A stretch of DNA of 64,000 nucleotides from Marthasterias glacialis (lineage: Eukaryota; Echinodermata; Asteroidea; Forcipulatida; Asteriidae), in NCBI GenBank assembly GCA_911728455.2, contig OU452219.1:12862397-12926396 (forward strand), in the 5' to 3' direction. Below are positions 22,972 through 34,700 of the stretch, one piece after another (within the stretch, counting starts at the first letter, position 1; each line of letters opens with the position of its first letter). Under the pieces are notes generated by a model that did no database searches, had not been told where the DNA came from, and saw nothing but the letters and a program-made list of their open reading frames with translations. Made by a program: the position numbers and the translations under genes.

Positions 22972-23151
22972 AGGTCCAATTTGACAGAGCATCCTAGGCA
23001 CAAAAAGTAGCTAAGCACATAACGACTTTGCTTACCAGATTAAGGTTACCAGTCAAAATACATCACCATGTACTGTCTGTTCGTGTAGCTGGTTTCCTGC
23101 TTATAAAGTTGTGCAAAGTTTTCTGCTTGAGCAGCTCTTTGAAATTGGGCC
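22972..23151. mobile_element. GGGCCC/TTAAGCAGC MITE, diverged copy
   Basis: TAGGTCCAATTTGACAGAGC to GCAGCTCTTTGAAATTGGGC, with TTGCTTACCAGATTAAGGTT inside. Confidence 0.7.
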
Positions 23152-23254
23152 AGATACAATCAGTCCAATCCTGTTGTGATCAAGACTTGAAGCCTAACTT
23201 GAAAATTTTCAAAATACATGTATATTATAATTATTGTGTTTAAATACACAACCA

Positions 23255-23441
23255 GGGCCCAATTTCATAGAGCTGGCAAAAAAGTAGCCAAGCACAACAA
23301 AATTATGCTCACCAGAATAAAGCTACCAGCCAAAATAGTGTCACATGTACCAAATGTAACTGGTATTCTGCTTATTTTTGCTTAGCAGAACAATGTTAAG
23401 CAATATTTTTCATCTTAAGCAGCTCTATGACATTATGCCCA
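23255..23441. mobile_element. GGGCCC/TTAAGCAGC MITE, near-complete copy
   Basis: Starts GGGCCCAATTTCATAGAGCT and ends AGCAGCTCTATGACATTATG then CCC; about 187 bp. Confidence 0.8.
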
Positions 23442-23927
23442 GGGGTTTATACTAATAGTAAACCTTGTTTGTAACTTCCTCATTCTACAAATTATCTCCC
23501 CTTTTTCAGTGAAATGATTCCAGAACTAATGGGTTGACTTTTCAGTGAACTTCACAGAGTGGGCTTTCAACACAAAATTTGTAAAGAGAGAAATCGGGCC
23601 AAGTTGCCATTGCTGTTCCTTCCCTTAATTAACCAAATGTATAGATGCCATACACAAATTGTATAATTTATGTGAAATCTAAGTTCAGTGGCAGTAACCT
23701 GTTGACCGACCACCTGAGAATCATGTGCAGGGATTATGTACTCCTTAAGGTCTCTGTGATGAGATGAAATGAAAATAAAGTAATGTAACTGTGAACCTTT
23801 AGATGTGATGTGAAGGGTTTTTTTTGTGTGTCATTTGATTAAACAAAGAAACAAAAAACACCACCCAAATATTAAAAGTCATTTACAAAGGGATACAAAT
23901 GATTTCATTACATTGTAATTTGTATTG

Positions 23928-24112
23928 ACCCCTTGCACGCACGTCACATACGCTGTCTGTGCCACGCTCACCATTTTGGTGGTCAATAGGTTTACGTGTA
24001 AACGCCGCGTCTCCTAAAATGCGCTTTTCACTGAATAACTCAGTGACATTGACCACCAAAATGGCGCGACCAAGATTATTGTGATGATGACGTCAGGTGA
24101 AATGGGTCAGTA
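23928..24112. mobile_element. GACGTCA-type MITE, copy 3
   Basis: TTGACCCCTTGCACGCACG to GATGACGTCAGGTGAAATGG followed by GTCA. CACCATTTTGGTGGTCAATA near the left half is mirrored by TTGACCACCAAAATGGCGCG in the right half. Confidence 0.75.
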
Positions 24113-26209
24113 CATGTATGTAGATGATGGATTTCAAAATTCGGTGAACATAACATTTATCAATATTCATGACATATTATTTAACTCTACAGAGTACCAC
24201 TGCTGTTGATGAGATGTATCAACCAAAGTCCTACACAATGCATTTAAAATTATAAAAAAATGTGATTATTTATTTTTATTTTCTTATAATCAAAATCTGC
24301 ATTTCTGAAAATGGTATTGACCTTTACATAATGTAGATTGGAGATAATTTTACACGGGTATAGACCATATAGCCTGTGACATCACGTTTACAAAAGATCC
24401 ACAGAGCCTGGGCTTCCTGCAGGCATGATTTGTTCACAGCCCAATTGAAGAAAACATAAAATCTTACACTTCATGGAGATTGCACTGTCTGATTGTTATC
24501 AACTTTTGATATCAAGAAAGGAGGCACGTCTCCAAACTTGTTTAGCTGTTATCTTTATATCTCTTGAATTTATGTGGAAATTATGACAAAATGTCAAATT
24601 TCCAATATGACCAGTGCATTGTCTTGCCTGCCAGAAAGACCCTGGAATTTACAAGGTCGCTCTTTTTGTAAGACAAAGGTTACATGGGCTAGAAATGAAC
24701 GTGTAAACCACTGGTTCAAATACTTATTATCTTGAACTCATTAACAATTCACTGTATTAAGAGTTAGCAGTTATACATTTCTATTGTACACTATAGGCCT
24801 ACATTATTTTGATTATGGCGGGATAAAACTGAATGATTCTTGAGTGTTTAACAATCTCTTTTGTTAGTCATCACAAGTACATGTATATTTGTCACAAACA
24901 AAACATGTTGAGCAAGATTTTTCGTACTTTTATGCATATATTCACAACATTCAATTTCAGCCTTTTAGTTTAGTTCTATATTTGTTCATCATTGCCAAGA
25001 AAGGCTACACACACAACAGCCGAAAATAAGACTGAAAGTATCTCCTTGTTGCTGAAGACAGCCTTGGCATAATACAAATACTCATCACAGCCTATCAGGG
25101 ACATTCACACTTGTTATGGTAGTTTATCAAAATAAAGGTTAATGAAATTCACACAATCACAGAAAACAAAAGAAAACTTAGACAAAATCTCAAATTTCAG
25201 AGACTGCTCAAAACAATTCTTGTTAAAGATTAGTATAATTCTGGAAATAGACATTAATAGATATTATTATAGGTAAATTTAAGTGCTTCTAAGCCACTTA
25301 TCAAATCATTTTTAATATTCATGTGTATATTTCCATACTGTAAAGAGAATAGACCAACTAATTGCATTTTTGTGTGTGTATACATGTATATTGAACTCAA
25401 CCTATTTTTATCTTCCAGGTCAAAAAAAAGGAAAGAAATAACAAAATATTTTCTTCTGAGCCTGGACTGTTCTTAAGTTTAGTCTTCAAAGTTTTTATAG
25501 TAAAGATACAATTCAAAATAAACTCTTTTCCCAAAAAATATCGTGTTACAATTATAGTCTACTCAGAGATAGAGCACACATCCTGTGTGATTACTCACAC
25601 CAATTTTACAGCACCTACATACACGCGTACTGTTTTTACAAACATGTACAAAATTCTCAACCCTTCTTTCACTTTTCCAGCTTTTCATCACTTACATGTA
25701 CATCAGTATTGCACCTTATGACATTTTGTTATTCTTCGGAACTCTGTAATTGGCTACTGGGTAAATATAAAACCTCTGATGCACCAACTAGAGCATACTT
25801 CCCCTGTTGACTTCCTGCAGCTGTTGACTTCTTTCCAGTCCTCTTGTTTGTTCCAAATTTATAAATAAAAAAAAAATTAATCCAGGGGTATGGTAAAAAA
25901 AAACTTATATGTTTTATATCAAATTCAAGTATTAACATCCTGTGGATTGTGGAGGATTTGGGGGTGGGGTGGTCAGGGTCAAAAACGTGGAACAGTTTGG
26001 GTGATTATTAGAAAAGCACTTCTGAGGGGCACCTGCTTGAAATAGTGTATCAGTTAGAACATCTTATAACTATTACAGCTTATTTAACAAAAAGCAGTCT
26101 TCATTTATACCTGTATGCTGTTTCTTATAAACAAAAGCATCTATTCTAAGAACTTTTCACAGGCCAGTTTTAACAGTTAGTTATAATTACACTTTATGCG
26201 ATACTTCTT

Positions 26210-26444
26210 TCAAGCACATGTTCTACTACCCCTATAAATAATCTTGCAACCAACTGTATCATAATAATAAAAATAATAATAGTAATAATAATAGTGGCTT
26301 CTTATATAGCGCTCAAATCAGTCACTCAGTGACGCTCATGGTGCTCCATCACTCAGATTGAATTGAATTCAACTCAATTCAACTTCTTTCAACCACGTGT
26401 TGACTATCCCTTTAAATAATCTTGCTACCAACTGTGTCACTCAG
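26210..26444. repeat. Direct duplication flanking an (AAT)n retroposon unit
   Basis: About 55 bp ending AATAATCTTGCAACCAACTG (26210-26263) recur, diverged, at 26386-26444 (AATAATCTTGCTACCAACTG). Between them lies an (AAT)n TTATATAGCGC unit. The spacing suggests a local duplication rather than a target-site repeat. Confidence 0.55.
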
Positions 26445-26511
26445 CATCTAGAACATGGTACACGTTTTTGATAAGGATAATGGTTTCTGCTTGAGGACAG
26501 ATTAAAGAAAC

Positions 26512-28710
26512 TTACAGTTCCACCACGTCCATGTCATCTCTGACACGACTTGGTATTTGCGACTTCTGTTGTCTACCACAAGGCTGCTGGCGTAGCAAGG
26601 GGTTCCTTGGAGAACAGGGGTACCTTTTGTGTGTTCTGGCCTCCTTCAAAGGCGGTGTGTTGTCATTTGGGATCTGCAGCCGTTTAAGAGGTGAGCGATG
26701 TTTGATTTTAACGGCTTTCCTCTTACCAGGGGTGCGGATGATGGTTGAGGAGGCCAGCTTCATGGGGGTGAGGGACTCATTGTGAAGGGCATGGATGGGT
26801 GCTAGGTGATCAGGCATTTGGTCAGCTTCTTGGTCGCCGTAGTGAACAGGCATGTCCTCGGGGTGTTGGTACCTGACTGCCGTTTTCTGATCTGTGATGT
26901 TCGGGGTGTGCAACTCATCTGTAGCTTGAGGCTTGGGGACCTGAATTGCGGATCCCTGGAACTGAGCAATCTCATAGGAATCATTGTGGTCATGGTCGGC
27001 TTGAAGTTTGCACAAGCCACTGTCAATACTCACAGACTTACCAAGATTACTCTTCAGGGCAAGTCTTTTGGACTTGATCTCCTCAGTTTTCTCCAGTGTA
27101 TTTTGGCATTCTCTTGAACGTGAGGATTGTGCTGTCGCTGCTCTCCGCCTGGACCCTGACTGACCAACCATTTCTGACTGTTTCACGGGAGATATTTGTT
27201 GGCACATAGAATTGAACATGTGTATGTTGCTCTTCACCATACTTGAGTTTGCTTGGGTAGTGTCTCGTTTTCTTCTCCCTGCTCTGTCTTTCTGGTTATG
27301 CACTAGGGAATGAAGAGACTCCGAGTGGATGGTCCGGCTGGCATTGTGAGAAGGAGAACTTACTTGCGAGTCAGACAGACTCTTATTGAAGATACGACCC
27401 GATTTAGCCAGCTTCCAGAAAGCTTTGGTTTCTTTAAATTGAGGGTTCTCTTCACTCGAAATGCTACAGCTGGAATCTTCACTGGCATCCTCCAAGGGAG
27501 ACAACCTGTCGGACATCATCTTGACCAACCCTTGAGGGATGGCTTTTGCCGATTTGATGCCCCTCTCCGATGCCATTCGTTGGTCAATCCTCTCCTGAAG
27601 TTTCCCCTCCTCAATGCTGGCAAGGTCATCGATAGATAAGCCCTTACCGCTGTCCAGGGAGACTGATTTGGTGAGTTTTCTCCTGCTGTTGGTTCGATGG
27701 ATTCCATCAAGGTGCTCAACCTCTAGGTTTCCAAAATCAGTGTCACTGACAGTGGAGTCTGCTGTAGCCACACTGTCAAGACTGAGCACGCTACCCATCC
27801 CAGCGATTGGGTTATCAGTAACTCCGTCCGTCCCATCAAAGTCCTCAGTAAATACAGGCATGTTATCAACTGCATCCTCTAACGAAGCAGTTGAAGTCTC
27901 CATATTTCCGGGGCAAACTTGGAGGACTTGATCCTTCTGCACAGGAGTGAGTGCCTCACAGAGTGTTTTGTCATTCTGTATGGTGACATCATTGGAATCT
28001 TCAGTGGCTGTCATAACTTTGACATCCGATGACTCGTCCTCACACTCTATGCTGAAGGCCGATTTGGTACTGGAAACACTGACTTGAGACAGGACGCTTG
28101 ACAGACTCTGCTGGCTGATGGAATGTTGAAATGACTGCCGCTCCATTGCATTGCCTGTGGTGCTATCCTCACATGAACCACAAGAAATTGATTCCTCGGT
28201 TATTTCTGCTCTAGTAGCTTCCTTGTTTTCAGTGAGCACCGATTCCTGGCCCACATCTCTCTTTTCCGCTCCGTTAGGGACATCATTAATGCACTCAGCA
28301 CTGTCTTTATTAACAGTCTCTTTCATATTATTTCCATAAGATACCGCATCACTCTGAGACCCATTTGAACACACCACAGTAGACTGTAAATCAACTACAT
28401 ATACTTTAGGCGAGTCTGAATCTGCAACCCCGTCCCCTGACCCTTCACCTCTGACATGTACCAATGACTTCTGAACTTGACTCCCTTGTTCCGTCATGGG
28501 CTTGGCAAGAGGCTGTGAGAAGAGCATTGCTGGAGAGCTGGGCATCTTGTTTCTTCGCGCTCGCCGTCTCATAATTGGTGTTCTCTTTAGAGTGGGGGAA
28601 CAACCAAGAGCCAGGTTGTCAGTCTCAGCTTTTCCATCTTTAGTCGGTGGGTTGGCAAGTCGCCAACCGACCGACTTATCGGGCATGTCATTTAGGCTTA
28701 TCGGAGTTGG
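26512..28710 (-). CDS. ARHGAP11A: ARHGAP11A terminal coding exon (disordered tail)
   Basis: A 2199-bp uninterrupted exon encodes 732 residues. The open frame continues upstream to 28776, but the TTTTGTTGCAG acceptor just before 28710 and the phase from exon 9 show that the first 22 codons of that frame are intronic. It opens PTPISLNDMPDKSVGWRLAN. The remainder is rich in Ser, Asp, Glu and Gln with scattered basic clusters (RRRARRNKMP, KRKAVKIKHRSPLKRL). These could hold Cdk sites (several SP/TP) and nuclear signals, as in the vertebrate tail; that is inference. Confidence 0.93.
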   Translation of the reverse strand, partial: PTPISLNDMPDKSVGWRLANPPTKDGKAETDNLALGCSPTLKRTPIMRRRARRNKMPSSPAMLFSQPLAKPMTEQGSQVQKSLVHVRGEGSGDGVADSDSPKVYVVDLQSTVVCSNGSQSDAVSYGNNMKETVNKDSAECINDVPNGAEKRDVGQESVLTENKEATRAEITEESISCGSCEDSTTGNAMERQSFQHSISQQSLSSVLSQVSVSSTKSAFSIECEDESSDVKVMTATEDSNDVTIQNDKTLCEALTPVQKDQVLQVCPGNMETSTASLEDAVDNMPVFTEDFDGTDGVTDNPIAGMGSVLSLDSVATADSTVSDTDFGNLEVEHLDGIHRTNSRRKLTKSVSLDSGKGLSIDDLASIEEGKLQERIDQRMASERGIKSAKAIPQGLVKMMSDRLSPLEDASEDSSCSISSEENPQFKETKAFWKLAKSGRIFNKSLSDSQVSSPSHNASRTIHSESLHSLVHNQKDRAGRRKRDTTQANSSMVKSNIHMFNSMCQQISPVKQSEMVGQSGSRRRAATAQSSRSRECQNTLEKTEEIKSKRLALKSNLGKSVSIDSGLCKLQADHDHNDSYEIAQFQGSAIQVPKPQATDELHTPNITDQKTAVRYQHPEDMPVHYGDQEADQMPDHLAPIHALHNESLTPMKLASSTIIRTPGKRKAVKIKHRSPLKRLQIPNDNTPPLKEARTHKRYPCSPRNPLLRQQPCGRQQKSQIPSRVRDDMDVVEL

Positions 28711-31700
28711 CTGCAACAAAATAGAGGCATTATAAGTATCATTGAAAGCTACAGTCCAATCCCAAAATTCATTCACAAATAAACAGAATGCTCTTTGACT
28801 CTGTACAGGCCATGCTGTTCTGTATAGTCATCACACTATGCCGATGGCAAACTATACTATTTCAGTGAACATCTGTTAGCCTGCCCACTCCTGCCAGAGC
28901 CACGCACCCAAGATGACCTGGAAGCCATGAGCTGCCATGCCAGAGCCCGTGTGGAGCACTGGACGGGACTTGTGTAGTGACTCGATAAGAAGATGTGAAA
29001 TTAGTTGTGTTTTTAAAGTCATTTTATTTTACGGTAGACAGAACAGGGCATAATGTGCAACATGGTAAGCTGCCCTAAGTATCGCAAGAGTCTGGGACTG
29101 CTATATACGGGAGCTTTGGTTCACTGTTTGCAGCCTGCAGGCGTGTATGGTCTCCCATTAAATTCAGGTCAGCTGTCTTCGCAAAACAAAAACTAACCAT
29201 GTGGCTCTTAACTAGAAAAAGGACAGCATAACTGCAAGGACTACTTTAACCCTCCTACTCTGGCTGCAATTAAAGTTAACTGATAAAAAAAATACTGCCC
29301 TCTATTGAGCAGTGCAGCGACTGTGTGCAGAATAAATTGATTACTGTTGAGATAGTAAACCTACAACCTTGACTATGTTGGGTTTCTGTCAAGCTAAGAC
29401 TGCTTCTGTTTCTTTCCTGTTTCTTTAGTTAGACAAACCTTACCTGCGTGTGAGTATGCTTGTGGCCAAGTCTTTTCTTGATTGAATTGTAAACACCGCC
29501 GGATTTGGGGGTGTTGCTGCCACGAATTGACCGGGGTGTGCTCATGTCTACTTGAGTTACTCCAGACCGTCTAAAATGAGAGAGGACAGTTTATATTAAG
29601 TCAAAAATATGTTATCAACAAGCTTGTATTTTCAAAAAGGTTTTGAAATAATAACTGGGGCAGTTTCTTCACTCTGATTCATTGAGAGGAGATCACGTGG
29701 CCATGTTTAAACATGGACTGCATAAATTGAGTCAAAAGAGGGCGCAATCAGACGATTGCACACAGCACACTAATTAGTCCCAAGGAGGTAGATGGCACCC
29801 AAATTTGGCTTGTGCAAGTTTGAAACTTGCGCAAGGCGCTCAACATTGATAGAATTTAGAACTTTAACGCAGACTTGAGTCGAGGACATGGGCTGTCACT
29901 GTCAGATTTGTTCTCAAATTTTAAAGGTTTTTGGATGTTTTTAACAGAAAGGTATTTATGAATGGGAATAATTATCGTCTCGGTAAAATTATCGAGAACC
30001 AGGCCTCACCGTGTTTAAACAACTAGTTGAAAACCTCTCCACCTCTTCTTTTATTCCTTTAATAATAACAATAGTGGCTTCTTATATAGCGATCAAATCT
30101 GTCACGGAGTGACGCTCATGGCGCATGAACATTACCCCTGGTCACTGGGCCATTTATTTCATTCATTAAACCATCTCAGCTCCCTTGGGAGTACACAGCC
30201 TGTGCTGCCAGTTCCAACATGTAGCACACCAAGGTAAATCTATCATATGAACCAGAACCATCTCTGCCCTCACAGGTATCCCCCCCCACCCCCCGGGATG
30301 AAGAGAAGCAATTCTAGTTAAATGTCTTGCTCAAAGACAGAAGTGTCCTGACTGGAGTTCCAAAAAGACATGCTATATTTTTAAATCCATTAGCACTGGA
30401 AATGAATTGCAAACAAATTGCAGTAAGAAAGTAGTTTTCATTAAAAAACAACAACTAGAAAACATTGATAAATAATCAGCATAAATAATGAGTACTTCTC
30501 CCTGAACAAGTAATACATTTAGTTAGGTCTTAGAACATGCCTCCAGAGGGCCATTTAAAGTGCTTGAATTTTGAGTCGTAAAACCAGATCCCACCTCTTG
30601 TACTTCTTGCCAGTTTGCTTTGTAAGGGGGTTGAGTTTTCCAGATTTTTTTCCAGACATCCCCACGGTCACGTCTACACAACCTGCCGCAGGAGTGGCCG
30701 AGAAGGTTGCGAAGGATTCGTCAGCAAACTTGATAGATGGCGTTTGGAATTTGAAGACAGTCGCCCCGTCTTCTGTAATAGCATCTGAGAACAATCAGAG
30801 AAAATATCAATGGCATTATTCAGCTTGCTGGAAAACAAATAATCTAATTAAAATTCAAGTCACAAATGCTATCTTGTTTTTGTATATCTTTAAGGTGTGG
30901 TGTATGATTTCAGGAATTTTCATAACAAAATTAATAAAAGGTTTCTAACCTGACAGCTTACTTAGGGCCGTGTCACATGGGGCAATTTACAGGCAACCAG
31001 TTCGGAAACATTTTCCTTGTTCAAGCAGCGCAGCTGGCTGCTATTAAATTGCGTGTAAAAATTTGCATTATGTGACTAGGCCCTTATTTTGAAAAAATAT
31101 TTCAGTCCAAAACATTCTCATTTAAAAATCATCTTGTTGAAATCTAATGGTGTTCATTTGCGAAGGCAAAAGAAAGTGAAACACAACTTTAAAAATACAT
31201 TAAAAACAATTCTTTTTAAATAACATGAACACCTGTTTTAATCATTTCATAAAATCTTTTACAAAAAATACTCTGTATGAATTTCGATGACTGAATTTGA
31301 TTTTGATGTTCACCTACCGACTTCTCCCAGCGCTGGTTTCGTTGGCCGTATTGGTGTAATAGGCGAGTCAGTCACTGTCTGATGAACCTCTTTATGAAGA
31401 TGAAGGCCTGGTTTGCTATAAAGAGGGTCAGAGGTCATCTGATGTAGTATAGCTTTTCTGTGGGTGGGTAAAAGTGGAATCAGTCTGTTAAGTGACTTTA
31501 CTTCACAAGCACCATAAATAACATTATCCAACTTTATGGTGAACCAGCACCCCCCCCCTTCTTATCACCTCTCCAGAAGATATGTGATGCACATGTCTAA
31601 TTTGACCAAGGTTTAGTTCTCAGAAACAACTATTATAAAACTAGTCCATTACATGCTATAAACGGTTGTTTACCTTTTGACAGAGGAGAATGTACCAAGA

Positions 31701-34700
31701 TCGTCACTGGCTTTTCTCTTACTGGATCTCAGTATTCGTGGAGTCTCACCTGCAAATGTAGCCAAAATAGCTTGTTACTACCTGGCTATGACAAATGATG
31801 ACAAATGCTAACGATGACAAATGCTTAGATCTATTTATAATAATCTTGACCACAAGAAAGAAAATCATTTTTTGTTTTACCTCTTAAACTTAAGTCACTA
31901 ATTGTAGCCCATCTCCTCCCCCATGATAACCTAATGATAACAACTTTTTAAGACTATGAGAACATAAACTCATTAACCGCTTACAAAGCCGTGAGTTGTT
32001 GCGTTTTTTGGAGAAACTCCAAGCCAGGAAACGAAGGTCCCCACGGACATTCCACTATGGAGCATGCACAGAGCATGCACTCAAAATTTAATGCTTCGTT
32101 TCACCCACAAAGAGCACGAGTTGTACTGGAAATTATGCTGAAATTCTCCCATTGTGTGGGGTTTATTGTGTCATCCCGGATTCCAGATCTTTGTTCTTTT
32201 GTTCCAAAAAGGAGGATTAGAGACATGGAGAGGCTACTGCCATCAACCACATTTTTTCTAATTTTTCCAAGGGTGAAAAAACCTGAAATCATGCCTGTGT
32301 ATGGATAAACTATGCCAGCCTGCAATATGATATTATGTGATGAATGCATCAAACATGGAAAACAGTTAGTTCTGAGCTTAGTTGTGCCATCATGTACACT
32401 TGCACAGACCAGGGCCTAATTTCATAGAGCTGCTTAATCACAAAAAGTAGCTAAGTACAAACAAAATTATGCTTACCAGAATAAGGTTACCAGCCAAAAT
32501 AGCATGTCACATGTACAATCTGTGACTGGTATCCTGCTCTTTTTCGCTGAGCAGAAAATTACTAAGCACAATTTTCCGCTTAAGCAGCTCTATAAAAAAT
32601 CGGGCCCTGTTGAATGGTTTAAAATGGTTGGTCGTCTCACTGGAAATGTTAGCAAGAGTAGGAGGGTTAATTAAATACTCTTAAAAAAAAATGAAACTCA
32701 CCAAGGAATGATGGATTCTCAATGATGTCACCTACAGCGGGTGTTTTAACAGTTGCACTACCAGCACCAGACTTGAGTATACCCAGACTCTGTCCAATAC
32801 CACTCATTAAACCTTAACATGAAGGAAATAGTTTTTTCAGAAAATAAATATATAGATTCTATCACAAACGGATATCATTATTGTTACAAAATTTAACTTG
32901 AATTTATTTCCAAAGTGTTATTTGGTATTATTGTAATTTGTTGTTAGTTTATGCACTCCTACATTCAGGGATGAGATTTGACTAATGTGGGAGTTCCTGA
33001 AAATGGCCTGCGGGCCTGGGTTCCCCCTTATTCTAGACCCAGAACCTCCCCCAATGTTACAATTCAGGAGTTTTACAGACTCAGTACAAACTACAGGTTT
33101 GGAAACAATGTGGACTAGTCAAAATGTTTGATATCATCCAGCGCTATCCATACAGAGTACAATTCCCTTGCATTGAGAGTTTGACATTTCTCATTCTTAG
33201 GCTTTATTGATCATATCATACCTTGTATGGGTCCGCTTCTCCTCCTCCTCCTGTTTTTCTTACGTTCTTCCAGAGCCGTCTCATCACTCTTATCTAACTC
33301 ATCTTCTGATGTTAACCAGTCCAGCAAATCACTCGATCGATTCCCAAAGTTCTCGACCTTCTCCATCACCGCATCTGGAACCATGCCTACGTCATCTGCA
33401 TTCTCAATCAGGTGCCTCACAACAGCCGTTTGCAGCTTCAGGAACTTGTCGATGGTGGCTGTGTTACTTTTCTCCTTCCGTAAGCTCCTCATGAGGTTGG
33501 GCATCATGACTAGGGCAAGGTTGGAGGCGTCCATCTTGTTGGTGTCTGCATTGGCCGCTACCTTCTTCAAGAAGTGCAGGATGAAGCACAGTGTGGACAG
33601 CTGGAGGGACGGGAGGGTGAGGCACAGGAGACGAATGGCATAACATCGCTTCTCCGTGTCACTCAGCTGGCAACACTTGCTGAGGGCTTCGGCCAGTTTG
33701 CCGCTGAGGAGGGGCTCGGGCAGCTCTCTAAAGAAGAGTTTGAAGAGGCCTGCCACATCGTTTACGTTGGCATCGCCAGAGATTGTCCTCCCATTCTCAA
33801 TGCTGAGCTACATGGAGCAAAATATTTTTATTAACCCATTATGAATGACTTCTGAACTTGTTTTATGGCAAAAAAGGAAACACTGGTAGGGATACAAATT
33901 TGAAAAACTTTCATCCAATTTCATGGCACTATATTCTACCTTAAGATTAGAATGAGTGCCCAGTTTTGTTGAATCTGGATGAAGCAAAAAGCAAAAACTC
34001 CTGTCTAAATGCATAAGTTTTAAATGTGTTCATTTGTGCAACTGTACAGGGTTACATCCTAGCTTATGGCAATGGCATGCTGCACCATGAAATTGGGTTC
34101 TAAACATAACAAAACATGCAACCATTCTTTGCTAGTGTTTATTTTTTTTTTCAATTTTAAAATTATAAGCCCAACCATTAAAAATGTCCACGAGGGATGT
34201 TGTGAATGTTAGAAGATTGTGGCATGTACCTGTAAGTCCTTCTGCCTGGTTCTGGATCCTGGCTTCCTGAATAGTCCCTCAGACTCAATATTGTCTTCCA
34301 GGAAGCGTACACATTCCACCAAGAATCTGCATGAGAAAGGGACAAGGGCTCAAATGTTGCATCAATTAACCAAAGAAGCAAAAACAGACACGCAACTTTG
34401 TTTGTTGCAAGGAAAGAGTTCTCTATTGCTTAAAGATACATGTCGAAAGAAGATGATGAAATTTACAAATAGTTTACGTTGCTTGTGCTGGGTTCTCTTT
34501 CTAATGTTAGCTAAGCAGATACCGATGACTTTGTCAATCGTAACTTGCCCAAATCCTTCTATATCTTCTTTGCTGAAGTATTCAGAAGGACTGGAGTATT
34601 AAGGCCATTGCTGTGATTGTGGAGGAGGATCCAGAAGGATTGGGGGGCCATAGTGGGTTTCTGCTATGGGAGGATTTAGAAGGAAAGTGGTCATCAGGCT

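Larger units (their letters stand above)
19818..26511. other. Convergent intergenic region between AP2S1 and ARHGAP11A
   Basis: Holds both 3' UTRs; no protein exon is recognised. AATAAA polyadenylation-type hexamers on the plus strand occur at about 20341, 21854 and 23769, and I cannot tell which AP2S1 uses. Repeats seen: three GGGCCC/TTAAGCAGC MITEs (22112-22718 split, 22972-23151, 23255-23441), a SINE (about 22250-22626), a GACGTCA MITE (23928-24112), an (AAT)n unit (26268-26350) and its flanking duplicate. Confidence 0.6.

Noticed and set aside
26531-26785. Plus-strand open frames opposite ARHGAP11A exon 10
   Set aside because: They are antisense shadows of a long coding exon whose splice phases and conserved KSVGWRLAN block prove the minus-strand frame.
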